Assembly (NCBI GenBank): GCA_029706075.1
Contig: JAINUG010000037.1
Span: 2,407,127-2,471,126, forward strand
From: Aldrovandia affinis
Taxonomy: Eukaryota > Chordata > Actinopteri > Notacanthiformes > Halosauridae
Length of the DNA: 64,000 nucleotides
Direction: 5' to 3'
Shown here piece after piece: positions 48,807 to 60,539 of this stretch; positions within the stretch are counted from its first letter, which is position 1, and the number at the start of each line of letters is the position of its first letter. The notes below the pieces were generated by a model. The model ran no database searches. It saw only the letters and a program-made list of their open reading frames with translations, and had not been told where the DNA came from. Position numbers and translations under genes: made by a program.

Positions 48807-49914
48807 AGTTAATTTCATTTTTTAAATTTGGTGCCCTGTGTGTGCCTTGGTGTCGTGGTTCGGTGTGGTTGACCTCACACTAACTGAACACTGTCAGATC
48901 CAGTGTACTAATGCTCATTGGAATATCACTGCAGTTTGTGTGCTACCAGTCAACACAAGTCTGTCAGTATAAAAGACAACAGTTGGGAAGACTGTAAGGT
49001 GGATTTGCTACAGTAGCAAGCCCCTTTTTGTGGCAGAGAGAGGAACAAAGGAGCTTACGAAGGCATAGCCTTCCGTTGGTTTCTGCGAAAACACATGTGA
49101 CAATTACGTGCATTACATATCATAGCATGTCATTGTTAATGTGGGGTCCTCTAATGCAGAGCAAGGACTGAAGGTTTTGTATACACCTGTGACATTAATA
49201 AATTAGGAATATACCAATAGAAAAATATGGTACTTACTTATTAGCATGGATAATTTACCTCAAGCCTCAGAGTTAAGATTGGTATCAGTTTAAATGTGTT
49301 GTTAAAATGAGACTACATTACAGTCTGGTTATGAGCATAGTATGATAATAGGGGCTAGAACCCAGCCCTCCCTTTGCTCAATACTTTTATGCTGATTTAA
49401 GTTTTTTTTAAGCTGAATTAAGTGCATAGGTGACTAGAGGAAGATTGAGTGATTTTGGGCCCCATTTCAAAATCTCACTATCCTCACCATAAAAGCATCG
49501 TAACTTCCAAAAAACTATTCAAAATAAAAAAACAAAACTTTACAATAATTGTATAACAAAAATATTAAATAACTAACTAACTAAGTTATAACTCCAGTTG
49601 ACTGGGATTATACATGTGATTTCAATCCCAAACGTATTAGGGACTGAAATGAGAGTGAAAACGAAACAAAGTGACTTCAGAGCTGGCCCAAGAGTGCCTT
49701 TAAAATCACACATTTTCATGAATCCAGCCTCCAAGGACCCGGCCTCATCTTCACCTGGGGGCCCACTAAAAGCAGTGACTGCTTAAGCCAGTAAAGACCA
49801 AGTACCAGATAGCGTGCCATCTTTCAGAACACTCTGTGAAGTGTCATGCATTCAGAGTGCACTGTGAATGCAGAGGGCTGACATTAATACGGGATGGCAG
49901 CATGATTCAGTAAC

Positions 49915-50056
49915 TGGTCAAGGAGATGGGCTTGTAACCAGAAAATTGCCAAATTGAATGTCAGGTAGCACACTGTGCCCTTGAGCAAGGTATTTTAGCT
50001 CTCTGTAAACTGACTTGGATGTTTGCCAAGGAAGCATATCAGTTAAGCAAATAATT
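49915..50056 (+). mobile_element. tRNA-derived SINE fragment (TGGGCTTGTAACC type)
   Basis: It contains ATGGGCTTGTAACCAGAAAA and GTGCCCTTGAGCAAGGTATT, hallmark segments of a common fish tRNA SINE. Box B is degraded and the L2-type tail is missing. Confidence 0.7.
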
Positions 50057-50114
50057 ACATTATTATTAGTAGTAGCAGTAGTAGTAGTATGATTGTTGTT
50101 GTTCTCAATATTAT

Positions 50115-50280
50115 TATATGGAGCATGGTGTTGGCAACACTTAGGTTGTGGGTTCAATTCCCACTGGGACAACATATACTGAAAAATGTATGCATTCACT
50201 ACTGTATGTCGCTTTGGATGAAATGTATGCATTCATTACTGTAAGTCGCTTTGGATAAAAGCGTCTGCTAAATGGCATAT
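50115..50280 (+). mobile_element. L2-tailed tRNA SINE with internal tail duplication
   Basis: Same family as the copy at 57.5 kb: GGAGCATGGTGTTGGCAACA, box B GTGGGTTCAATTCCC, then ATGTATGCATTCACTACTGT. The segment from ATGTATGCATTCA to GTCGCTTTGGAT occurs twice in tandem before GCGTCTGCTAAATGG. It runs into a TTA microsatellite. Confidence 0.82.
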
Positions 50281-50323
<43 letters not shown>

Positions 50324-50340
50324 GAATAATAATAATAATA
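50281..50340. repeat. TTA/AAT microsatellite
   Basis: ATT repeats followed by AAT repeats, immediately after the SINE ending near 50280. The tail probably seeded it. Confidence 0.9.
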
Positions 50341-50395
50341 CATTATATTTGTATAGCACCTTTCATACAAGGAATTGTGGCACAAAGCTAGCTTT

Positions 50396-50520
50396 ACATA
50401 AGAACATAAGAACATAAGAATACATAATGAAGAGAACAGGCCATTCGCCCATCTAGGCTCGTCATGTCCTAATCTAAAGAGTATGTCCTAATCTAAAGAG
50501 TATACAATAGGCATCATAAA
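50396..50520. repeat. GAACATAAGAA-type interspersed repeat with 19-bp tandem
   Basis: It contains three GAACATAAGAA-like units and GAGAACAGGCCATTCGCCCA, a recurrent fish repeat. It is followed by two exact copies of ATGTCCTAATCTAAAGAGT (50464-50501). Confidence 0.7.
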
Positions 50521-51351
50521 AATAAATGAATAAGGTAAAATCAAGAAAACATTACAACAATGAAAGCAATATAATTAAGATCAATAAAACAACAAAAGGA
50601 ACAAAATAGCAGTGAAAATTAAATAAAAATATAAAAAGAAGATTGATATGATTCTAATTAAATGCCAGAGCAAACAGGTATTTTTTTGAGGTGCCTTTTA
50701 AAACTCTTAACAGAGGCAGGGCCCATTACAAAACAAAGGTATTGGATCTAATTAAGCAAAGCTGTTCCAGTCATTTTAAAGGGACAATTCAGACTCTGAC
50801 TTGACTGCTGAACAAGTCTATCCAGCCAAACAAGTCTATCCATGTTCCTCCTGATGGTTAATGTGGATGTGACATGGAAGTCAGTGACTGTGTTTGCTGC
50901 TGCCGCACTGCAGTATAAGTCAGGGGACACGTATGGCTCTGCAGCCCCCTACCCTATGCACTGCACCGGCAGACATAGAGGGCTTTCACTGGCTTTGAAA
51001 AGGGCCCCTATGAAAAGGCCTTCTCCTCCTTATATTGACAAGTTAGGCTTGTTTTCAATGCTCAATTTCCTCAGGAATTCAGTTAGATTGCTGTGACCTT
51101 GGATTTATGTCCACAGAGTCGATGCTTAACATTTTCAGAATTTCTCTAAAGGTTCAATATTTTAGTCTTGGGAATAGCACAGTACAGTACATCTGAGGAA
51201 AAACTAAACAAAGGCAGTCTTAAAAAATCAGTTTTTGGGATATCCGCGAGTTGACTCACCTGGAACGCCTTTCATTTATTTGAATTGATATATTTGTATT
51301 AGCTATTAAAATAACTAAGTAGAAGTACCATAATTTACTCTTGTTAACAGG

Positions 51352-51540
51352 GCTTGGGACATGAAGGTCATGACATGAAGGTCGTGGGTTCAAATCCCAG
51401 GTGAGACATGGCTGTGGCACCCGTGAGCAGGGTACTTGACCTCAAATGCTAAGGTCAATTCCATTATGCTTAAATTGATTACAGGATATACGCTAGTTAT
51501 AATTGTACCCTGTGCTAGCTGCGCGTCTGCTAGTTAAAGA
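51352..51540 (+). mobile_element. tRNA-derived SINE, diverged full copy
   Basis: It contains GGTCGTGGGTTCAAATCCCA (box B) and GAGCAGGGTACTTGACCT, and ends GCGCGTCTGCTAGTTAAA. It is related to the copy at 49.9 kb. A short direct repeat (GACATGAAGGTC) sits in the anticodon-arm region. Confidence 0.68.
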
Positions 51541-51814
51541 AATCATACAATATTATGAGACATACGTATAGTGGAGAAATACCGGGAATCAGACCAAAGT
51601 TTCCATTCTCTCTATTTTTTGTTTTCCTTGAAAAAAACAGAAAAAGGGAACGTTGTGCATTTTAACAATTTGAAATATATTTGAGTGCATCCTTATGTGA
51701 AACCAGTTTGACTACCTATTCAATCGAGTAATTAAGATACCAAGGTCATTTGGGAATGAATAACATACCAGTTTGTATTGGCCATGGACATTTGATCTGC
51801 TGCTCTGTTGTATT

Positions 51815-51957
51815 CAGTGGTGATTTTAGGGTTTTAAAACAGGGGGTGCAATGTTAAAAAAAAAAATTCTTTTAAATGTTTTTTGACATTGATTTGAAAA
51901 CTGTAATATTTTCATCCCAACAGTAGGGGGTGCAAATGCATGGTAAAATCGCCACTG
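51815..51957. mobile_element. 143-bp hAT-type MITE
   Basis: Terminal repeats CAGTGGTGATTTTA and, inverted, CAGTGGCGATTTTA. The flanking 8-bp duplication is GTTGTATT (51807-51814 and 51958-51965). It contains two copies of GGGGGTGCAA. Confidence 0.92.
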
Positions 51958-51965
51958 GTTGTATT

Positions 51966-54900
51966 GTATGTATGGATTGCATTCCAATACCGTGCAGTTA
52001 TATTGCCTGCTGGCCTTCAAAACACAAATGCCACTGCTTAAACTGGGCTGAATGGGCATGTGTAAATTGTGGACAGAACAACATGAGCGGACATAAAGCT
52101 ATCCTTGAGCCATGAAAAGCTTAATTTAGGTTAAATCATTGCTAGAAAAAAAATCATGGTAATCAAAGTGGAATGCTTTTCATCGCTCTAATACAACATA
52201 AGCTGTATTACGCGAATGTGTTTAACAACCCTAGCTTCCGGATTACCAACAAATGATTCAGGAAATCAGTGATGTTTCCACAAATATCCTGTATGTTATC
52301 AATCATGTTTTCCAAGAATTTAGGCCTCAGGAAAGGACCCATTTTATTACTTTAAAGGGCAGCATCATACAGTGCTGTCACTACAACATGTTTACATAGG
52401 CATTTTATAAAACAAGGCTGCTAAAACACACCACTTGTCGAATTAAAACCTGTTTCTTTATTGCATTCAGTGGTGTTGACATTCCATTCCACCTTAAAGT
52501 GGGCTAATTACATTAACGCTTGAATGGTCTGCTCAACCATTTGGTAGAGCACATTGTGACTTTGGCCATTACTTTTTTCTAGGCAAGACTATTAAAGGGT
52601 TAAACAACACAATTTTTTAAGATAAATTACATTCCAAAAATCCAATCAAAAAGGACAAAAAACACTTACATTTTTTTAAAAACACAACAGATTGACTGTG
52701 CCCCACATATTGCCTTTTCTATATAGTTTTCATTTATTCTGCAACCTACTTGCCACTCCAGCACAGTGGTGCTTGATGAAAGGATAAGATATTGGGCAAA
52801 ATATCTTGGAAAAAAATCACTCTGCACATTTTCCACATCTAATCATTTTAAAGCTGTGAGAGTCCCCCTTCTTAGCTGGTCTGCTAATTCAAACAGGAAG
52901 ACAACAGATGATGACCACCGAGAACGTGTGCATCAGTGTATGAAAAGCAATGAGAAAATGTAATTAGATGGGGAAAATGCCAATGATCTCATCCTCTAAT
53001 TCCCATTTCCATCCCCTCAATAGAAATTGTGCATTGGTAGTGGCATTAGCAGTAATCTTCATTAAAGCTGATGGAGGCAGCGAACTGCACTGTGCTGTCC
53101 CGTCATTTAGGAGCTGTGTTCTCCCAATCAGACTTATTCTTTCGGTTCGAGAGTTTGTTTCACACTTGAGAGAGTGTAAAGAATGCAATTCAGAACTTAA
53201 ACTGAACTTTCTGGAGATTCTGGTTATTGTTTTTTTCCCCATGGAAAGTAAACTTGTTTAATTTTTTCTGGTGATAAAAACATATTCCAAATTCACATTG
53301 CAAAAGAAGAGTAAACCCACTGAAATATATCTGGAGTGCTGGAAGGGCATTTCTGCAAGATGCATCCATCTCAAAATCAATATATAATGTTCATTTTCGC
53401 CCTGCCTCCTAAAATATAGAAGCTTCATTGCTCCATCCTGATACTGAAGATAAATATACGGCTGCGGGGTGTGGGAAGTCACAACTCATCCCCTTCGTCC
53501 TGTGGGTCCAACGAGCAAAAAAATTATTATTATTAAGTCATCTCGCTTAAGCCTGTAGTAATTGAGCAATCATGGTGTGCTGAAGAAGAGAAAAAAAGCC
53601 CAGAAAAACCACATCCTACTTATCATCTCAGCTTTTTTTTGACAGATTGAGTTTGTCTTACAACAGGACAGAGCACATAAACTCTATTATCATAAACAGA
53701 AAGCATCCTTTGTAGGAACTGAAAATTAACATGTTGGCTGGATTGTCGGCTATATGGCAGTGGAAGGGGGTAATATTATATATATATATATTATTTAGTG
53801 ATAGGTAAATATTGCGGCACAGTCTGAAATACCCAAAACTTTTTACTTTATTTTTACTTCCAATGCAAAGATTTGGCGAAAATAACGTTTGATGCGAGCA
53901 TTGAGAAAGGAATGGGACATTTTTAACATGCTCCCAATAGGAACGATTCCCATGCTACATCCCTAAAATGTTAATACTATTCCAAGCACATGAAAATCGT
54001 GACACGCATACAACGTATGCACTTGCATTCGTAGAAAACTATAGCCAATTAAAAGTGACCATCACCACTCTGTATAGCAGCCACATTGATGTCCATGTGG
54101 TGCAGAGGGTAAATATATTAATCCAACCTTCCCCTGGCTCAGTTTGATCAAGGAAGGATATCTGCCATTCCTATATTCCGAGAAAAGCAAAAATTCATTC
54201 CAATGTATCTCAAGATTTTGCCAGTGCAGCTGTGTTGAATGAGCGCCTATCTATGGTGCCGCAAGCAGATTAACTGCACTGTATCCCATCTCCAGCAATA
54301 CAATGCAATCTGCCCAGGGTCTCAGCACCAAAGCACTGCAGCAGGGAATTGATGGAATCCACACAGTTGAAAATGTAGACACTACCCTAAGTTTATGCTA
54401 CACAGGTGCATTTTTATGATGTAATCAATAAATATAGGTCAATATATAAATATTTTCAAATCCTACATGTTGCACCCACTCACCAGAAAAGGTTATGCAA
54501 TTCCAGTACTTAGTCTAGGGTTGGCAAAGTTGGGGAAATGTCCTCCAAATGTAGAGGTTGAAAATCCCAATATATAATATAAGACAAAACATTTAATAGC
54601 ATTCTCAAAGATATCCAAAAGATTGTATCTTCCTACAGCTTGTGAAAATCGTTTGGACTGTTCCTCATGTCACTCGTTGTTTTCATGAATTCAACATTTT
54701 AAATGGTCCTTAACTTTAGCTTCCAAAACCTTACACATGCAGCAGCCATGTCATCTAGTCTTGAAGGGGGGTAGTCAACGGGCACCCAGAGGGGATTCAA
54801 TGTTTCAGTCAAGTGTGCCCTGACTTCCTCCTGACTTCTCCAATCTCCATTTCCTGGGTGCCTTGTCACCACCAAACAAATGATTTCCCCCCAGTTTCAA

Positions 54901-55320
54901 TCTCTGAGTGTAACCCGAGCTGGAATGAACTATTATGGGCAATTGCAAAAACGCCTCTTTAAATACTACTTAAAGTGACAGGAGGAAAATGTTGATTTGT
55001 TTTTGACATTGCACTTCATTAAAAGTGTAGCTAAACTCACCAGTCAAACACCCTACTCTTATCCAGTAGTGCAATTCACTGCAGTGCAAAGCCATGAGTT
55101 TGCTGAGTCAGTGATAACTTTGAAGATGATCATGTAATCACTGAGAACAATCAGAAGAGAAAAGTATCTGACAGTTCATGACAAGGGCTTTAACATGTCC
55201 TCCTATTAAAACCCTGCATTTATATACCATTTATTCCAACAATATAACATTTTATAATAATATATTAATTGCAATGGATTATATATCATATATATTCTTT
55301 TAAAACATTCATACCAATCT
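51966..55320. other. No gene recognised
   Basis: Mostly unique sequence. The 52.96-53.26 kb part is open on both strands for over 90 codons without a recognisable domain, and could be conserved noncoding DNA. Confidence 0.5.
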
Positions 55321-55329
55321 ACTGTTACA

Positions 55330-55555
55330 CCTTTTTATTTTATTTTATTATTTTTTCAGAATTTGTTTCTGATTTGATCCCATTTTCTCCCAATTTACTA
55401 GCCAATTACACCCTCTATTTTTCATGTCAATCCCCCCCTCGTATTGTGAGTTCGCTGCCGTAGCCCTGTGACCAGCAGTGACAAGGGCGAAGTATCATCT
55501 CCTCCGAGATGGCACTCGCCAAGCTGTCGACCATAACTCCGGTAGTCCAGGCCTT
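55330..55555 (-). mobile_element. SINE 3' half with 9-bp target duplication
   Basis: Flanked by ACTGTTACA (55321-55329 and 55556-55564). It contains only the distal body (GCTTGGCGAGTGCCATCTCG) and the tail (GAGGGTGTAATTGGCTAGTA). The head and the proximal body are absent, a 5' truncation as expected for reverse-transcribed copies. Confidence 0.88.
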
Positions 55556-55847
55556 ACTGTTACAACACAATTTTTGTTGCACCTGGATTGCATCATGTAA
55601 CACTGACCCAAACATTGTATTTGCAAAGCACATGGGCACAACTTTTCAGAGGGTGAGTAAGGGAAGTTAGGGAAATAGAAAAAATATTAATTCAGCAGAT
55701 TTTAGTAAATTATTTAAGTGAGGTTATAAGTAAACCAGTGAGTAATTGAGAGTGTGAGTGCAGTTAATATTTAACTCATCCTTGTGTTGTATTTTAAAGT
55801 GATTTCATCAGCAGAAACTTAGTGGACAGAATGAAATGCACCTTACT

Positions 55848-56080
55848 TAAAACGCTCTCTCTTCCTGCCGCTGGTGCCCACGTCTACGTAGAAGAGCTGC
55901 AAATCAGCATCAACCAGAGGCCATGAGGACGATTGACTGAGGTCCCTAATAGCTGTGATGGTAAGAGCCACTGTGGTGAGCAGCCTGGAGAGTAATGTGC
56001 TCCACATCCAGGGCTCCTAGTATATACGCTGGGTGTCACCAGAGGTCCTCAAACCTCTTGGCAATCATGAACCACTCCTG
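55848..56080 (-). pseudogene. PIF/Harbinger transposase fragment
   Basis: The minus strand encodes FMIAKRFEDLW, then LGALDVEHITLQAAHHSGSY, then GPQSIVLMA and DADLQLFYVDVGTSGRK. These match the DDE nuclease core of HARBI1-like proteins: GALD with the first Asp and YVDVG with the second. It is broken by TGA after DLW, by TAG after HSY, and by a frameshift after LMA. Only about 75 residues remain. No element ends were recognised. Confidence 0.85.
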
Positions 56081-57441
56081 CTCTGTACCAGGCACTCATA
56101 CCAGGCACAGTGTTCTTCGGCACTGTAAATAGTGCTTTACATGCTTTACATGTTTCAATTACAGTCTTGGACACTGCATGCCGACTAATCCAAAATGAAA
56201 ATGATAATGAAGTAAATGAAAATGATAGTGGAGCAAAGTCAGGGCTGATCGTTGAGCTGGAGCGATGGCCTCCCTCATCACTGTGCCCTCTCCCCTAATG
56301 ATTGGTGTGACCATTTCAATCAGTTCCAATTAAAACAATGTTGACCCAAACAGGGCCAAGATCTGTACATTGAACAAATGCACTGCATTTAAGTTACAAG
56401 GCCAATTCACCTGCTGTAATCATACTAATGTCCGGAAAGTCATTTATTAGACAACTACCTAGTAAAAATGCAAATAACTGACTTCAATTGCTGAATGGGT
56501 AGGCTTACAGTAGTAGACTATCACATAAATTAGACATAACATGCTAATGATTTTTGTTAAATCATTTACAACGTACACCAGGTAATTATTAACGTCACAT
56601 TTGCCAATCAACGTTATTATGGGTTTCTTACCTGTAACTCATCAAATGATTCAATTCAAGTTTGTTGAGTAAGGTATGATAGCATCTTCAGTCTCTTTAC
56701 TTTTCAGCAGCCAGCTGCGAACCCACATCCACACCTCCTCAGTTTTTCTGGCATCTCATCTTGATCTAACAGGTCCAGTAAAATAAAAGCACAGAGTGCT
56801 TTTAGTTTTCTGGTTTCAGCGGACATTGCGTTTATAACAAGAAAAAAAAGATAAAATTTACCAATCAATATGTTATTGTAGAGTGGTGTAATGGATGAGA
56901 ATTCACATACGTAATATCGAAATTACAAACGTAAAATAACTCTTATTGGTCATTGAGCGCAGTTTAAATTGCATTTGAATCACTCACCAGTTGCATTGTG
57001 TAACAGTAAAGTTGCATATAATGACATTGAGTGAAAGTTGCCTCTATTCCAGAATGTGAACTTGCAATGTACTTTGTCCTTAACATGTATGAAATCTACT
57101 ATACTGTACAACATTTGTTTACAAAAATGTAAAGCCCATTGTATAATTACAACAGCAATTTTTATTTTTTTATTTTCTTAACCAAGAAAACCATTTGAGA
57201 GAGGTAGGCACAACAATCTCCTCTCCCTAAAGGCACAGAAAATGGTGGCTTTATAATGGGCCTGACGAAGGCAACGAACCGCAGCTTAGCTGATTACAAA
57301 TCAACCTCAGCTGTGTGTGCTTGTAGGTAAGACCACTACTGTCTGAAGTCCTGCAGGTTTCCCAGGCTGTGGGAGGCACCAGGACATCAGCCAGAGGAGG
57401 AGCAGCCCTCTCCCCTCCTCCTCAACTCTTCCAGGCATCAC
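56081..57441. other. No gene recognised
   Basis: AT-rich sequence between the Harbinger remnant and a SINE. PEPD exon 1 was looked for and not recognised. Confidence 0.5.
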
Positions 57442-57594
57442 AATACATATATGCCATTTAGCAGACGCTTTTATCCAAAGCGACTCACAGTAATGAATGC
57501 ATACATATTCATTGTGTGGCCCCAATGGGAATCAAACCCACAACCTAAGCGGCGTCAGCGCCATGCTCTACTTACTGAACCACACAGAACCACT
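57442..57594 (-). mobile_element. tRNA-derived SINE with L2-type 3' tail
   Basis: The minus strand shows a box A-like GTAGAGCATGGCGC and box B GTGGGTTTGATTCCC. It then has GTATGCATTCATTACTGTGA and the L2-type end GTCGCTTTGGATAAAAGCGT plus CTGCTAAATGG. Sharing this tail with the L2 fragments implies mobilisation by L2 machinery. Confidence 0.85.
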
Positions 57595-58137
57595 TTAAGC
57601 AAAGCAACTGTACCAATTTAAATTACATGCAATGTCCAATCACATTCACTTCATGTATGAAATTTAATTCTATAATACATATGTCAACTAATTCCATTAA
57701 ATTATTTTTTTCCCATTTATCGTTCACCGTTGTATATAGCTGACCTTTTCCCTCAAATACCGGTGCTTGTAATGTCATTAATGAAAATAAAGAAAGCACT
57801 TTGTGCTTTTGTTTTACTTCACAATTTGACAAAACTGAGAAAATGAAATAACATGCAAGAGAAAGCAGATGTGGTGTGGAGCTGGTTGGCAAAAAGGAAA
57901 GAGGGGGAGTTTGCAAGCTTCAGTCAAACAATAAAAAATGTACAGGTGAGTAATTAATTGTATATCGGTACAATACATTACTAAACTTGGACATTTTTAA
58001 TTGTCTTATTTTAGTTCAATATCATAAATAAATGTCTACGACATGTTGGGTACTATTCATTTTACCAATGATGCTAAGCTATTAAAAATGTTTGTATGAG
58101 GGGACTCCTAAAGCCCGAAACATAGGCTATTTTCAGC

Positions 58138-58680
58138 CAGTGGTGTCATTTGAGCAAAAGCTAAGGTATGCCAGCCCGGTTCTACGAGGGTGCAAAAGGG
58201 TGCATTGCACCCTCAGATTAATATTTTGCACCCTCAGTTGAATATTGTAATAAAACGTTTGAAAAGCACTAACCTTTTCTGTGCATTACTCGTATGCATG
58301 CACGTCCGTGCAAGCTCATAACACACAGCAGGCGGCATTCTTTGATCTTGCCTCACGCACTGTCACGTGCCATTTGTTTGGTGTTACAGAAAATGTTGGC
58401 CTACCGGCCTACCGTTGTCAACTTTTTAGTGTGCCAGACCAGTTGTAGACCAGTTTGCACATAGTTAGCTAGGCGTAGCTAACGTAGCTAGCCACAACAT
58501 CATAATGGATATTGTCAAATGTGTGCAGCAGAAGCCGAGCACCAGCAACACCACCGCCGCCACCACCACCACAACCAAAGACACAGAGGCAGACTGTGCC
58601 AGCCAGCACAGATGTACCCTTGGTGATTTTGTTCTGGAACCGGGCCTGAAGGTATGGCAAAGAGACGTCACGTAAAATAT
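58138..58680 (+). mobile_element. Left end of a hAT-like element with first coding exon
   Basis: It begins CAGTGGTGTCATTTGAGC and continues with GGGTGCAAAAGGGTGCATTG and then CACCCTCAG repeats, resembling the small hAT MITE at 51.8 kb. No matching right end or target duplication was found, so the copy is incomplete or its end lies further on. The assignment rests on end sequence and layout. Confidence 0.65.
58505..58651 (+). CDS. Possible first exon of a hAT-type transposase
   Basis: An ATG at 58505 opens 49 codons starting MDIVKCVQQKPSTSN, with a Thr-rich run encoded by a CCA/CCG-rich tract, and ending GDFVLEPGLK at a donor-like site (GAAG|GTATGG). A short MDI.. start followed by a low-complexity stretch is typical of fish TTF-type hAT transposases. 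No TTF zinc finger or catalytic part was seen downstream. The minus-strand open frame across the same place is a shadow. It may not be expressed. Confidence 0.45.
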
Positions 58681-58879
58681 ATTGTGTTGATAATGGGTGA
58701 AACGGTAAAAGGTAAAACAGCTTGAGCTCACTGCTTGGCCATGCAATGGGCCTATACAAAATGTGTCTTCCTGCCTCGACAAAAAACACACACCAGCTAA
58801 CAAGTATAATTAATCAAACATCAACAGCAAGCGATAATTTGCATGATTGAAATGAAACTCAGCAGAAAACATGTCTTAC

Positions 58880-58988
58880 CTTGTGGTGACAGGTGCAGCT
58901 CAAAGACATTTAATCCATAAGAGGGTAACGGCGGGGTCTCAAAGTCTGTGACCAGGTCTTCATGTCACCTATTCTTCTTCATCTTCAT
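58880..58988 (-). other. Exon-like segment, unidentified
   Basis: The minus strand has a strong donor (CACAAG|GTAAGA) at its 3' end and a T-rich tract with AG (TTTTTTTACATAAG) upstream. One frame reads EDLVTDFETPPLPSYGLNVF then ELHLSPQ without a stop, preceded in another frame by an acidic DEDEEE stretch. A TGA lies just before the open part. It may be a decayed exon of a transposon protein or of an unknown gene. I do not recognise it. Confidence 0.3.
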
Positions 58989-60539
58989 CTTATGTAAAAA
59001 AAAACATACAGGGAGACAAGCTTTCTTTTCACAACTACAATACACAACCAGAGGTACCTTCCTGGGATAATGTATCCCACAATGCAATGCGGCCATCTTC
59101 AACATTCCATTTCATTTCATTTTTAAATGAGCATTTTGAATATGTTTAGCAATGTGTATGGTGGTGTTCCTGTCTTGGAATATGGGAACATATGAGGAAA
59201 CAATTTTTACACCATAGGGTGCACCTGGTCGCTTAAAATGGCTTTGTATTCATTGGCAGTAATTATAACATGCAGATTGATAATTGGACCCAATGACTCC
59301 CACAAGATGGCTGCCCATGCCGTAACAGAGCTTCCTCCCAACAGTTGGGAACAGGCAATGTTGGTTGAAGGCTTTCTCAAAACATAAACCCTTACATATG
59401 TAGGAAAAAGACAACTCAGATCAATATCAGACCATACTACTTTCTTCCACTGCTCAGATGTCCAGTTTCAGTTATGCATGTTTAATCTACGGATGTACAC
59501 CGATCCCGTAGTATTAGGAACAGACAGACAGCCCATAGTATTGTGGAAATATGATTTTGGTCATCTAATCTTAATTTAAATTTAAAGGAAAAAATTTGAG
59601 TTGAAAAAAAAAATTACGGCCTGGATTCAAGAGTAATATTTTGCGACTCACATTTAAGTTAAATTGTTTTGTTTCTTCACAAACCGAAGTTGGCAAGTTT
59701 GGGGATGCCAAAATGTAATGAAAAGGTAAAGTGACACTTATTTGTAAGTCACATATGCTGTATTCATAACTAAAAATGAAGGACCAAGCAGACAGTAGTA
59801 ATATTGCATGTGGGCCTTAGAATGGAGATAGGTTTCAGCTTGTTGCAAACCGTGTCCTGAATGCCGCTTGATTTGACACAGAGTGACCTATATATGATGC
59901 AATTTGATGGTCTAATAAGAATTGAGCCTCGACTCTCATCTCTACAATAATTCAATTTTAATACGAAGGAGAAAATTACTGTGCCGGCCTGCAATCCACT
60001 GAAAATCTATCTTTTAAAAATGGTCCTCTGTATTCATTAGAATATGTCTCCTTTTGCATTATCACTGGTGTGCCATAATAACGTGAGATTTGCCACTGAT
60101 GTAACTTATGAGAGAAGGGAATGGAAAGCCTAAGGGTTTCACTTTAAGACTGTGGATGTTGTTAAATTTCAAATCAGTTTAATTTGCATTTCTAATATAT
60201 TTTTCTCTGAATAATTTTTATCCCAGTCCTAATAATACAATTATTTTCCTGATTCAAGAGAACATTCTAATTTGCACAATATGAAAAACCTTTGAGCTAT
60301 TTTGACTGTGTGCCATATTGGCCTCTGTTTGCACACCCCTTCTGTTTGTTTGTTCTCATAATGCTTTGCAGGTGCATGAATAATCCAGCCCAATACCAAC
60401 AATTTTAGCCTTAGCACTCTTCTGTAAGATGACTCCCTATGAGAGCTTTGAAAAACACTGCTATTCAGAGGATCCTGCAAAGGCCCCTTGTTTTTACACG
60501 GCGAATAATGCTTATCACCAAGTGATTTAATGCATTCAA
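58989..60539. other. No gene recognised
   Basis: AT-rich, short open frames only. Confidence 0.5.

Noticed and set aside
48486-48818. 110-residue minus-strand frame
   Set aside because: It is the body of a SINE flanked by 16-bp target duplications.
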